This document shows, piece by piece, positions 34,421 through 44,999 of a stretch of 64,000 nucleotides of DNA (position 1 is the stretch's first letter; the number at the start of each line of letters is the position of its first letter). The DNA is taken from the NCBI RefSeq assembly GCF_030272615.1, contig NC_081415.1:598119335-598183334 (forward strand). Direction: 5' to 3'. Both the position numbers and the translations under genes were made by a program. Origin of the DNA: Cryptomeria japonica. Its lineage: Eukaryota; Streptophyta; Pinopsida; Cupressales; Cupressaceae. Under the pieces are notes generated by a model. It did not search any database. It saw nothing but the letters and a program-made list of their open reading frames with translations, and was not told where the DNA came from.

Positions 34421-35561
34421 TGTTAACAAGAGACACTATTTCAGTTTAGATTGGTTCATGATTAATAGGAGTTGTCATTTATGGCAACCCAATTTGAAAA
34501 TCTCATCTGGTGTACATAAATTTGATTTACCAGAAATCATATCATTCATGAGACATAAGTCTGGAAGGTGGAATACAGTAACCGGTCGAGCATGAGATCA
34601 CTGAGCACATCTTGATTTTGGTGGTGTAATTTTGGTTGCAGTAATAAAGGTAGATGATTCAAGGTTCGAGGAGGTTTATCTTATGATCCTGATATCTAGT
34701 GTTGATTAATGAGAAAGATTAAAGGTTTGGTATCTAGTAATTTAATTAGAGCAGAGCTATTTTGGTGTAACATGTGTTGCAGAATCTTAGGGTTGATTTT
34801 GGTGATTGGTTTCATGTTTGAGGTGATTGGGCTGAATTGTGTGCAGCTTTTAATCATTTTTTTTAGGTCTACATATGGATTTGTGGATGGATTGAGCTGA
34901 CTTAAGGCTCCACATTTAATGTTGCGTGTTATATGGATTTTGGAAGCAGGCATAAGAAATGATTCATTTTGTTGATGTGGATATATAAGATCAATTAATT
35001 TGAGTATTTTGATGTAATCGAAGTGTGTGATAAATCTATATGAGTGAATTTGTGAAGGTTGGTGAATGTTATTGAAGGTTTAGGTGCTCTAATCTAAGAC
35101 AGAGTAGGAAAATAGAGTAGATAAGCAGAATAGTTTTACAAGTCACTTTGAGCCTAACTAGAACTACTTTTTGGCATATGTAGATGCTACACTTTAGTTC
35201 ATTCATTATTATAATCAATTGTAATCATAAGGAAGTGAGCCTTCCTCTGGGTTGCAATCCTTTTGTATTTGAGCAGTGAGCTCTAGGCAGTGTTCCTAAA
35301 TGCAAGTGAATTCCCCTTATGTAATATTATCATACTTCTGGCCATAGTATAATAATATTATGGGTTCAAATCCAACTGTGGTTTTTCCCTTTCTAGGTTT
35401 CCACATAAAACTCTTGGTGTTATGGTTGTGTGGTTGATTGCTTTATATTTCTACACTTTGCTTTCATTCTTATGCATCTGGTATTTTAAGAATCAGCTCA
35501 ATAAGATTGTAAATTATAAAACACTAATTCACCCCCCTCTTAGTTTTTATTGATTCCAACA
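34421..35561 (+). repeat. B3 5' LTR (1141 bp)
   Basis: It starts TGTTAACAAGAGACACT and ends TTGATTCCAACA. The TATA-like ATATATAA lies at 34981-34988, within the GGATATATAAGA block shared with B1 and B4. GGTTTTTCCC lies near 35381 and TTCACCCCCCTCTTAG near 35528. Confidence 0.88.
34981..34988 (+). promoter_or_regulatory. TATA box of family B LTR
   Basis: ATATATAA in a GTGGATATATAAGA context recurs in the B3 3' LTR (about 41598), the B1 LTR (about 12171) and on the minus strand of B4 (about 57318). Conservation between diverged copies supports promoter function. Confidence 0.6.
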
Positions 35562-35563
35562 AT

Positions 35564-35575
35564 TGGTATCAGAGC
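35564..35575 (+). promoter_or_regulatory. B3 primer-binding site
   Basis: TGGTATCAGAGC is identical to the copia element's site at 27984 and lies two bases inside the LTR. Confidence 0.9.
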
Positions 35576-35629
35576 TTAGTCTCTTAGAAGAATCCTAACA
35601 ACTTGAGGAAGATCTGAAAGATTGAATCA

Positions 35630-36529
35630 ATGGACTCTGATTTGCAGAAGCAACTTATTGTGGCACTTGAAGATCTTGATGCAGCTATGCAAGAGAAGAG
35701 TAGCTTGAGGAGAAGTGTGGAAGCAGATGAAAATATCATTGAATCTCTAAAGGAAAAAGTCAACACATCAAGAGAGAAGAGAAAGGAACTGATGGACAAA
35801 CTCAAGGAGAAAGAAGAACAAAGCATTGACAATCAAGTCCTACAAGACAAGAAAAATGAATGTGAGAAGCTTGCTAGAGAGAATGTAGTCCTGAAGAATG
35901 AGATGCAATCCATTGTGATGAAGCTAACAAAGGAGATTGAAGACAACAAAAATAATGAGGAAAATCTGACTCAATCATTCAAGGATAGATCTGATGAATT
36001 TTGTAGATTTAACTATGAGAATGATCAATTGAAACTTGAATTAATGCAATGCAAGAATGATGGACAAGAACTTGAAAGGCAAATCATAATTCTGAGAAAT
36101 GAGATTTATACTGCTAATGAGTACGAGGAAAAAATCAAATATAGCTCAGCCCGGTTAGATGAGATGTTGGAAAGTCAGAGACATGGGAAAGACATGCAAC
36201 AACTTGGATATGAGAAAGGAGAATCCTACGGTTCTAGACAAAGAAAACATCAGAAGACCAAGAGACCTCTGGTAAGACAGTCTAATGCCTATAAATTCAA
36301 TAGTAAATTTTTTGTTTATGAAAAATTTGGTCATATGGAAAGTCAATGCAAAAATACGATGAATAATAGGATGATGAATAATATGAATAATGGTCCTACC
36401 TTTAGCTACCAATGTTTCATATTGAACAAATTTGGTCATAAGTCAAACATGTGGAGAACAGTGATGAATAATTTTCAGAATAAGAGATGCTATGCTTGTG
36501 GAATGTTTGGACACATTTCTAACCAATGA
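35630..36529 (+). CDS. B3 ORF1: coiled coil plus zinc-knuckle protein (299 residues, then stop)
   Basis: The start MDSDLQKQLIVALEDLDAAM is 55 bases after the PBS. Residues 1-190 are heptad-rich coiled coil, with KKNECEKLARENVVLKNEMQ and ELERQIIILRNEI. A basic spacer follows. Four knuckle positions come next: FVYEKFGHMESQC (first Cys lost), CFILNKFGHKSNMW (two Cys lost), CYACGMFGHISNQ ending at a TGA in place of Cys (36527) and, beyond the stop, CYACKKSSHIAKYC (intact, about 36579-36620). The frame then continues to about 36800 with KMWVKEE. It is likely a particle or RNA-binding protein of the element. It is the most complete ORF1 here but is truncated and has damaged knuckles. There is no UBN2 capsid domain. 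Confidence 0.75.
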   Translation: MDSDLQKQLIVALEDLDAAMQEKSSLRRSVEADENIIESLKEKVNTSREKRKELMDKLKEKEEQSIDNQVLQDKKNECEKLARENVVLKNEMQSIVMKLTKEIEDNKNNEENLTQSFKDRSDEFCRFNYENDQLKLELMQCKNDGQELERQIIILRNEIYTANEYEEKIKYSSARLDEMLESQRHGKDMQQLGYEKGESYGSRQRKHQKTKRPLVRQSNAYKFNSKFFVYEKFGHMESQCKNTMNNRMMNNMNNGPTFSYQCFILNKFGHKSNMWRTVMNNFQNKRCYACGMFGHISNQ

Positions 36530-37190
36530 AGGATGAGACCAAATCAAATGAACTTCAGGCCTATGCAAGGAAATGTTGTTTGTTATGCATGCAAAAAATC
36601 CAGTCACATTGCAAAATATTGCAGAAACAAGAATATAAGAAAGAATGCTCTGAAAGATAAGAACAAATTAGATGAAAAGGGGAAAGTGAAGGTTGAATAA
36701 GTTAGAGAGCAACATAAGAAGATGTGGGTTAAGGAAGAATAAAATGTTTAGAATGGCCCCACACCCAATTCTAGATGTTGGAACCTCATCCGGTAACTAA
36801 GGCATTTTGGCCTTAGGGGGAATCTTTTCATGCAGATTCTTAAAACCCCCTTTCAAAGATCTGTAACCGGTCGAGGATAGTTGCAAATGAAGGAGATTAG
36901 CTATGTAGCTGATATCCAAAAGATTTCATACATATCAGAGTATCTGATGATGAATTCTTGAAGATACAGGGTATCCAAAAATCCTTTAGGGTTGTGCATT
37001 TATTACAACTTAAAGTTAGGTTTTTGGTCAATAAAAAGGCATTTCTATCATTCATTCTTGACATTGTGAATGAAGAGAAATAGCAGAAGAGAAAGGTGAA
37101 TAAGATTGAGCAGTAATAATCAAGCTTGAAGTGATCAACCAACGATTCCTATCATTCAGTTGAGTCTAAAAAAGGTATTTATCCATGTTG
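36530..37190 (+). other. B3 ORF1 tail and ORF1-ORF2 spacer
   Basis: The ORF1 frame runs on to about 36800 (tail GTSSGN then TAA), and about 400 bases without coding follow. The spacer contains the conserved CTTTTCATGCAGATTCT (near 36823), also present in B1 (near 6970), and an AAAAAGGTATTTATCC just before ORF2. These could be splice acceptor-like and donor-like sites, but that is speculation. Confidence 0.5.
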
Positions 37191-37194
37191 AGAG

Positions 37195-40100
37195 TTGTTT
37201 TTATACCCTAATTTTGAAATGGCATCTGCATCTAGGGTTGCAACTCCATTAGTAGTTGAGATTAATGAAAGGGTGAGGCCAGTATTTAAGAGACATCCAT
37301 TCAAATGTGTTGAAGATTATCCGAAAGGTGTTTTTTCCTCTATCCCGTATGGCATGCTACATAATGAAGATATTAGGGCATATATTCACTATAATATCAA
37401 GGACCTTGGTAATGCAGATATGTTATCACTTTACACCAAGCATATGATGGATGGAATGGTAAATTTGAAGCTCGGATTCAAATCATTGCAAGACAAGGGT
37501 TTTATCTAGTTTGTTCATGTTTTGGTATTTGATGAACCCGAATGGGTCAAATATATCTTGAGCCAAATCCATGATGAGTTTATATGGATGGACAAACCTC
37601 ACAAGATTTTGAAGCAAGCCATTCAAGTGATAACCTATTTGAATGTAGCCGGTGAGATCCCCGGTTTGAGGAAAGTTTAGAACACAATATTGATAGCTGT
37701 TACCGGATCCCAATATGACAACCGGTCGATGACAATCAGCGATATTGTAGAGCATGATGTGAGATTTGCCTCAATGGTGATGGGATACAAGGTGTACCAG
37801 TCTAGCAGACAGAACTCAGTATCTAGTACTGCTATATTTGTAGCTTATCAGATGCTAAAAGAAGACAAAATATATGATCTTTGTGGAGTGCTTCTCAGTG
37901 AGCTAATGAGTATCTTGAAGAAGATAAAGAAAGATAAGAAAAATGTTTTTGAATTTGGATATTTGATTGTTTGTTTGACACTTTACTTCTTGAACGAAAT
38001 CCCCGATATTGGAAAATTTCAATGGGCTTATGATAAACTGATGGCAATCCAAATCAAGGAAGGTTTGTAGGGTTTGGGTGATACTGTAGCTCAAAAATAT
38101 TCTTTGTGGGGATACTTCAAATCATTTCAATCCATAATGCAAAGCAAAGAGAGGATCCCAAAAGATATTGTTGAAAAATATGAGAACACAATCTGCTCTA
38201 TGGTAGACAAGGATCAATGTCATATGGAGGCAGTTGAACCTAGAACTGTTTGGACCATGCCCATGGGGTATGAGGTAGATGAAAACACACTTCATGCATA
38301 TGCTCAACATTTGTTGAGTAAATCGATAGATGTTGATTTTCATAAGAAATTCACTGAAGAGGTTGAGGATCTTGCAGAGAAAATGGGAATATCAAAAGAA
38401 GTTGTGCAAAGGGCAAGAGAGAAAAATATACTAAAGGAGGAGGACATGGAAAGGCCTAAAAGGTCAAAACTAGTCTCCACTCTTCTTAAGTAATCAAAGC
38501 CAAGGCGATACTAGTCTACACCTACCTCTAGTGCTTAGAAGCCTATCCCTCCACCCAAGCCACAAGCCAAGTCAACTAGTGGAGTAGAGAAGAGGAAGAA
38601 GGAGAAGCCACAAAGAGAGTATGTTGCAGTCACTATTGAGGATATAGAAATAGAATTTGATGAAGTGGTGAAAGAGGTAAAGAAGACAGTTACCTATGCC
38701 AGGATGGTGAAGAAGCCTCAATTCAGTGGTGCCCAGCCAACCAAGAAACCAAGAGTTGAAGCTGAACCAACTGATAGAGCTAGAGCAAGAAAGAAACATA
38801 AGTCTGAATTAGATGAAGCTCTGAAATCCGACAAAATTGAAAGTACATATAAAGTTGTTCCCCTAATAACTTTGAAGGAAATAATTGATGAAGTTCTTAA
38901 GGATGGTAATTTGAAGAATGTGCTTGTATATTATGAGAATTTTGATGATAAAGATCAAAGAGCTATAGAGGAAGCAATTGTACATTATATGGATATTTAT
39001 TGGAAAGCATAAAATAGAATTGTCATCCATGATACCCAAGAGCCTATATGACATATTGGATGCAATAAGGCATACAACAAGTTTAGAGGATGAAAGAATA
39101 AAAGAGTATGTATTAGTGAATTTATCCTCTGTCATTTCTAAAGATAAAGTTGTTAGATTGTTAAAGATTGCCAAGAATGTTTATAGTAAAGAATTAATAG
39201 AATTGTCATCCATGATACCCAAGAGACTATATGACATATTGGATGCAAGAAGACATACAACAAGTTTAGAGGATAAAAGAATAAAAGAGTATGTACTAGT
39301 GAATTTATCCTATGTCAATTCTAAAGCTGAAGTTGTTAGATTACTAAAGATTGCCAAGGATAGATTTAGAAGCAAGAAGAGAGTCAATAAAAACATGCTT
39401 GGAAAAATAGATGAAGTGACTAAAGAGACTGAGACAATTTTTGAAACAACAGAGGTATGATGTAAACCCGACACATGATGACATTCAACTGAGAGAGAAA
39501 TCACAGGAAACATCTATTCTAGAAGTGCATACAACCATTCCTGATAAGCAGAAAGATCAATCTTCTAAGAAATCTATTTCGACAGACCAGACCGGAGTGC
39601 GTAGAGCAATTGCTGATGATAATGCTAATATTGATACCTCCAGTGAAGCTGAAGAAGATCCTTTAGTAATAGAAGTTATTTCAAAAAAGGCAGCTAAGGA
39701 GACAGTTGATGGTGAAAAGGGAGAAGATAATGGTGAGAAGGGTGAAAAAGATGAGAGTGCAGAGGTGACAGGAGAGGAGAAGGATGATCAGGCTTTGGTG
39801 ACAGTGGCAAGAGACACTATTATTGACAAAGGAAAATAGGTTGTTACTGATTTAGATGATTTTTCTCAAGGGCCTATTGATCTAAGTTCCTTATCTCCTA
39901 TTCAGGCATTGAAGCTAGAAACTCTTGCATAGGATAAAGCCAGTGAGGACTTACTCAAGTCCCATATTGTAGACAAAGAATTAAAAACATTGGCGGGAGA
40001 TGTATTGGAGAAATTTTTTCCCTTCTATATTGGACTCAACTGATAATCCCTTCGATAAGATTAGAAGTATGTTGAACATTGTAGAGTCTCATTTTGAGTC

Positions 40101-40685
40101 TTTAGAGAAGACAACAAATACTAGATTTTTAAATCATTTTAATGCCATGAGATTGAAAACATTTTTTAAGATGATTGAGTTTGATAGGTTCAGTTTAATA
40201 ACTGCTATGAAGGGCATTCAAGATGCACTAGATGAGGGTGGCCAAATATACAAGTCATGTCTAAGTTTGGAAAATTTTACTATAGACATTGATAAGAAAA
40301 TAAGAGAGTGTGAAGGCTATCTTGCTAGAATATCACAGTCATATATACCTCGGTCAGTCCCGACTAGCAATTTTGAACCACAAGTTTTGAGTCTATTGGA
40401 TAAGATTAAGAGTTTAAATTAGGAGAAGGACAAAATTTTGGCTAGAGTAGGAGAAGTAAGGAGTTTTATCAGTCCCCAGATAGATTCTCTGATGAGAAAT
40501 ATGCTAGATGCAAAGGATTCTCTGAATAACTGAATAAGAGTGTTCCGACAGATAGACAGGGAGTAGAGATGCTTGCATATCTTTTCAGTGAGACGATCAA
40601 TATTTTGGAGAGTTTGAAGAAGGCATGGGATAATCACTTTATGTCCCTAAGGACAATTTTTGTAAATATTTTCAAGTTTTTGTAA
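37195..40685 (+). pseudogene. B3 ORF2: large protein of unknown function
   Basis: The likely start is the methionine of FEMASA (37219). Conserved N-terminal blocks are RVRPVFKRHPFKCVEDYPKG, SSIPYGMLHNEDIRAYIHYN and IKDLGNADMLSLY. After a stop at 37507 the sequence continues with KITK/KILKQAIQVIT, SMTISDIVEHDVRFASMV, YKVYQSSRQNSVSS and MLKEDKIYDLCGVLLSEL. Next come SMVDKDQCHMEAVEPRT, MPMGYEVDENTLHAYAQHLL, a lysine-rich linker (38400-38800) with RMVKKPQFSGAQ, then NVLVYYENFDDKDQRAIEEA. A 61-residue unit, LSSMIPKSLYDILDAIR type, is present twice. An acidic linker (39450-39840) and a C-terminal helical part (SLITAMKGIQDALDEGGQIY) close it. The intact length would be about 1,150 residues. No domain is recognised; it is not like any pol domain. 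It is broken by about eight lesions. Confidence 0.7.
39013..39378 (+). repeat. In-frame 183-bp tandem duplication in B3 ORF2
   Basis: AATAGAATTGTCATCCATG starts at 39013 and again at 39196. The two units are closely alike, 183 bases apart, which is exactly 61 codons, and the frame 38978-39460 stays open across both. B1, B2 and B4 show only one unit. Confidence 0.85.
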
Positions 40686-40734
40686 GCAACTAAACATATC
40701 CCTGTACATAGATTTTGGTGGATTCCTATCTTTG

Positions 40735-40900
40735 GCATTATTGTCAAAGGGGGAGAGAGAATAGTGAAACATGGTGCAAATTCTCAGGGGGAGCTTGTAG
40801 AGTTTTGAGAGTGTTCAAAACTTTGAAATTTTGAAGTTTTGCAGTCTTGAGTGTACAGTTCAATGTTCACATTGCTGCCATTAATGCATAAGGGGGAGAT
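40735..40900 (+). promoter_or_regulatory. Two polypurine tracts of B3
   Basis: GTCAAAGGGGGAGAGAG lies near 40744-40760, and ATAAGGGGGAGAT ends at 40900, directly before the LTR. The pair repeats the arrangement of B1, B2 and B4. Confidence 0.7.
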
Positions 40901-42169
40901 TATTAGAAAGAGACACTGTTCTGGTGAAGATTGGTGCATGATTAATAAGAGTTGTCATTGATGGCAACCTAGTTCATAAATCTCATCTGGTGTACATAAA
41001 TTTGATTTATCAAAAGTCATCATTCATGAGACATAAGTTTGGAAGGTGGAATATAGTAACTGGTAGAGCACGAGATCATTGAGCATATCTTGATTTTGGT
41101 GGTGTAATTTTGGTTGCGGTGATAAAGGCAGATGATTTGAGGTTCGAGGCAATTTATCTTGTGTTCTTGATATCCGGTATTGATTAATGAACAAGATTAA
41201 AGGTTCAGTATCCAATAATTCAGTTAGAGCACCACTATTTTGGTGTAACATGTGTTGCACAAGCTTAGGATTGATTTCGGTGATTGGTTTTGTTACAAGC
41301 TAGGGTTACCATTGCACCAAAAGATCGACCCGTCAATGCCCGATACAACCACTAGACTTATAGAATCCACAAGAGGATGTTAAACCATGTCGTGAACCCT
41401 CGTGAGAGATGCTGGCTCACTGCCAATAGGTTTCATGTTCAAGGTGATTGGGCTGACTTGTGTGAAGATTTTTATCATTTTGTTTAGGTCTGCATATGGA
41501 TTTGTGGAAAGATTGAGTTGAATTAAGGTTACATGTTTCATGTTGTGTGTTATGTGGATTTTGGAAGCTAACATAAGAAATGATTTATTTTGTTGATGTG
41601 GATATATAAGATAGATTCATTTGATCATTTTGATGTAGGAGAAGTGTGTGAGAAGTCTATATGAGAAAATTTGTAAAGGTTGGTGAATGTTATTGAAGGT
41701 TTAGGTGCTTTGGTGTAAGACAGAGCATGAAAACAAAGCAGATAAGCATAACAGTTGTAGAAGTCACTTTGAGTCTAACCGGAACTACTTTTGTCATATG
41801 TAGATGCTATACTTCAGTTCATTCATCATTGTAATCAATTTTAATCACCTATAAGGTAGTGAGCCTTCCTCTGGGTTGTAATCCTTTTGTGTTTGAGCAG
41901 TGAGCTCTAGGCAATGTGCCTAAATGCAAGTGCATTCCCCTTATATAATATTATCATACTTCTGGTCATAGTATAATAATATTGTGGGTTCAAATCCCAC
42001 TGTGATTTTTCCCTTTCTGGTCCATGTAAAAATCTTGGTGTTATGGTTGTGTGGTTGATTTCTTAATGTTTCTGCAATTTACTTTCATTCTTATGCATCC
42101 GGTGGTTTAAGAATTAGCTTAATATGTTTGTAAATTGTAAAACACTGATTGTGTTCATTGAGCCCAACA
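40901..42169 (+). repeat. B3 3' LTR (1269 bp, with insert and altered end)
   Basis: It starts TATTAGAAAGAGACACT, with TA in place of TG, and ends GAGCCCAACA. It follows the 5' LTR except for a 138-bp insert at 41291-41428 and loss of the CACCCCCCTCTTAG block near its end, where GTGTTCATTGAGCCCAACA replaces it. The AAAAG repeat follows directly. Confidence 0.85.
41291..41428. mobile_element. 138-bp insertion in B3 3' LTR
   Basis: This segment is absent from the B3 5' LTR. It begins TGTTACAAGCTAGGG and ends near CTCACTGCCAATA, and GGTTT occurs on both sides (41286-41290 and 41429-41433). A short insert starting TG with a 5-bp duplication could be a solo LTR of a miniature (TRIM/SMART-type) element. 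The right end is not a clean CA, so the class is uncertain. Confidence 0.55.
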
Positions 42170-42240
42170 AAAAGAACAAAGCTACGTCACACTTTTATAA
42201 AGGAAATGGCCAATGCCGATTCAACTTTTTAAATTGAATC
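42170..42240 (+). pseudogene. Fossil coding sequence, part 3 (end)
   Basis: Read across the B3 insertion, the frame that gives ICESNMGK at 34397-34420 continues here as a basic segment (RHTFIKEMANADSTF) to a stop near 42237. The fit across the AAAAG duplication supports B3 having entered the same old gene as the copia element. Confidence 0.45.
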
Positions 42241-43590
42241 AATAGAAAGTGAAACTTATGTTTTGAATTTTGAAATGATGTAAACTAATAAAATGTATAT
42301 TCTTTTGTGTATTTTATGTTTGTAATTTTTATTAAAATTTAAAAAATTATTTAAATATAGTTTTGTACAAAGTAAACACTATAATTTAGTTGTTGATAAA
42401 ATGTTGAAATTGAAGTTACACAAGTCGCCACACTTTATTTAATAAATTTTACCCTTTTTTCATTTTTTTGTGTATATTGATAACTTGAAACTTTAGTGCA
42501 TGGATAAATGTTTTACTATTTTGTATAAATATATATTTTTTCATAAATTTGAAAAGTTGTGTGTACTAAAATATAACTCTTTCTATTTGCCACCACCTTT
42601 TTTATTCATTATTTATCTAAATTAGAAAATTATATTATCTTGACATAGATGAACTTTTCTCTAGCACGTCATATTTTTTTTCAAAATTCTTAAATAAATT
42701 TTTTGTATTTTTTCTTGTCAAGATAATCAATCTTATATTTAAGTGTTGATGACCTACTTTCAATAAAAATAAAATGTAAAATATAAAAAAATATTAAAAT
42801 ATTAAAAGAGATATATTTTGGAATATTCACTTGTAGATCTACAAAAGGGTATTTATAAATTTGAAAAAAAAAATTATTTATAAAGAGTTGGAGTTGTTGA
42901 AACATCGATTTTTTCAAAAAAATAAATTAAATTGGTAATTAGACCCAAAGTGATATAAAATATACATTTAGTAGACACTTCCAATGGGAAAAGTTGTGGT
43001 CCATATATAACTTATCTATAATGAATCTACATAGACCATATGTTTGACTAAAATTAATTATTAGTTAGAAAAACCTAAATTCACTTTTGCTGATAATTTG
43101 CCCTAAAACGTAACATAGTATTGTACTTATACCCATGTTGCAAACTATGTAGATTGTTGTAAAATTATAGGATTGAGTGACTTGTACTCATTTAGAAGTT
43201 AAAATGCAAGCTCACTGATTATTTATATAAGGGAGGTTGTATGTTTTTTGCTCATCATGTATGTAATTTTTGTAGGAAGAGTGTGAATCACAACAGTGGG
43301 TTGAAAAATGGCCTTGTAGACCTTTAGTTCTCATTGACACATGTTGACTTCCCAAAGCACTACATTTGAACCAAATCAAAGTCTCGGTGGACTTTGACCA
43401 TGTATCCAACCTAGTGCAAGTAAATACTGTGATTTATTACTTAGTTCAAATCAAAATTTTAACTCATTTTATTACAATTTACATTGTTTTTTGTATTAAT
43501 TTATCATTCAATAAAATGTAGGTTCATGTGTACACAGTTATTATTGATGAAAACAATGAAGATGGCACATATTACTATTTATAGGTTGGC
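42241..43590. other. AT-rich spacer, no gene recognised
   Basis: This is mostly A/T runs without long frames. Near 43265-43560 there is a plus-strand stretch with protein-like words (EECESQQWVEKWPCRPLVLI; HLNQIKVSVDFDHVSNLVQV; VIIDENNEDGTYYY), possibly decayed exons. No family could be assigned. Confidence 0.35.
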
Positions 43591-43599
43591 ACCTATCAG

Positions 43600-44100
43600 T
43601 CAACTCTAGGATATGGCTCTCGATCTACCACTCTATCATGCCTTTGTCTAAAATAGGTTGAAAGGTCAAGGTAGTTGACCTTCAATCCCAAACGGACCTC
43701 ATTATGTATTCTAAGACACTATTGGATCTATAAATCATGTCAACCGGTATACTCACACCTTTTTTCTATCCTAATAATAAGGAAATAGATCTCCTTTGAT
43801 CATTTCCTTGGGGACTTGGTGTTGGACCTTATCTAAGGAAATAGTACCTAAGACCTCTACCCTCAACTCCCTAAAAATGGTCTCCACAATCTAAGGGGAG
43901 TATGATCTGTGCACCTAGGCAATCTCCAAGGCTCTTTAATCTCCTCAAAATGGCCTGGTATGTATCCTTATACACACCATCACTATGGGGGTCATCTATT
44001 ATGGTTCTCAATTTATGGATCTCCTAATCACTTTAACAAAAAATATCACCATAAGCCGGAACTACATCCTGATGTGTAGGTGTTGCATGTGGAGCCTGAC
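43600..44100 (-). pseudogene. Decayed coding remnant, unidentified
   Basis: The minus strand gives a protein-like run around KLRTIIDDPHSDGVYKDTYQ then AILRRLKSLGDCLGAQIILP (about 44020-43890), bounded by stops and frameshifts. It resembles no family I can name and may be transposon or gene debris. Confidence 0.3.
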
Positions 44101-44339
44101 CATCCATCTAGAGATGTCATAAAGTTACAAATTATGTAAGTGTACATGAACACACATATGAAAAGCATGAAATTTACTCTATAATTTATTTTTAAAACTT
44201 GATATTAAGAACTACATAACTTATTTACGTGCATTTATAACAACATAAATTTAAATACTAAATATTAAATTTACATGTATGTGAACTCAAACTAAACATT
44301 AAATATTGAATATCAAATTTACACATGTGAACTCAAACT

Positions 44340-44557
44340 ACATAAAATTAAACCTTTTTAGAGTTGTTCATACATAATCAATTATTTAACCTTGTGCATG
44401 TATACAAAATTTAAAAGTGATAATAAATTTAAATAAAATAAAATTGGTACATAAAATTAAACCTTTTTAGAGTTGTTCATACATAATCAATTATTTAACC
44501 TTGTGCATGTATACAAAATTTAAAAGTGACAATAAATTTAAATAAAATAAAATTGGT
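44340..44557. repeat. 109-bp perfect-phase tandem duplication
   Basis: ACATAAAATTAAACC starts at 44340 and again at 44449. The two 109-bp units differ at about one base (GATAATAAA against GACAATAAA), so the duplication is recent. Confidence 0.95.
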
Positions 44558-44632
44558 ATGTAACATGAAAAAATTCAAACCCATGTACATATATACATAA
44601 AAGTGATCATGATTTAGTGAAAGAAAATTATG

Positions 44633-44635
<3 letters not shown>

Positions 44636-44673
<38 letters not shown>

Positions 44674-44859
44674 CTATACAAAGAGTACATGTGTATTACA
44701 TCACTTAAGGGGAGAGAGGGAGATAGAGATCTAGAGAAAGTGTGTAAAAATTGACTTAAGGGGAAAGAGGGAGAGAGATATCTAGAGAGATTTTGTAAAA
44801 AGACATAAGGTCTAGAGAGGGACAGAGAGATCTAGAGAGAGTGTGTGTAAAAAGAGATA

Positions 44860-44902
<43 letters not shown>
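44636..44902. repeat. (GA)n tracts with TCTAGAGAGA units
   Basis: Pure GA tracts lie at 44636-44670 and 44862-44902. Between them a ~60-bp unit (GAGATCTAGAGA-AGTGTGTAAAAA) repeats about three times in diverged form. A 'TTTTTTTT' run follows near 44966. Confidence 0.9.
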
Positions 44903-44907
<5 letters not shown>

Positions 44908-44999
44908 TTAATTTTTTTAAGGTTATCTAAGTTTTTCTAAAAAAATTTTAAGGTTTCCAAATATTTTTTTTTTTTTTTTTTTAATTTTTCAATGTGATT

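Larger units (their letters stand above)
34421..42169 (+). mobile_element. Element B3: complete non-autonomous LTR element (7749 bp)
   Basis: It has 5' LTR 34421-35561, PBS 35564-35575, ORF1 35630-36800, ORF2 37213-40685, polypurine tracts near 40750 and at 40888-40900, and 3' LTR 40901-42169. It is flanked by a perfect AAAAG duplication (34416-34420 and 42170-42174). It is the best reference copy of family B in this window. No pol motif was found in the 5.3-kb internal region. It is inserted in the fossil coding sequence. Confidence 0.9.

Noticed and set aside
34145-34429. 94-residue minus-strand frame
   Set aside because: It is antisense to the fossil coding sequence, whose plus-strand motifs are clearer.
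37195-40685. B3 ORF2 as a degraded copia pol
   Set aside because: No D-S-G protease, HHCC, QNG-x-x-ER, F/Y-V-D-D or RNase H block was found, although these are easy to see in the nearby copia element of similar or greater decay.
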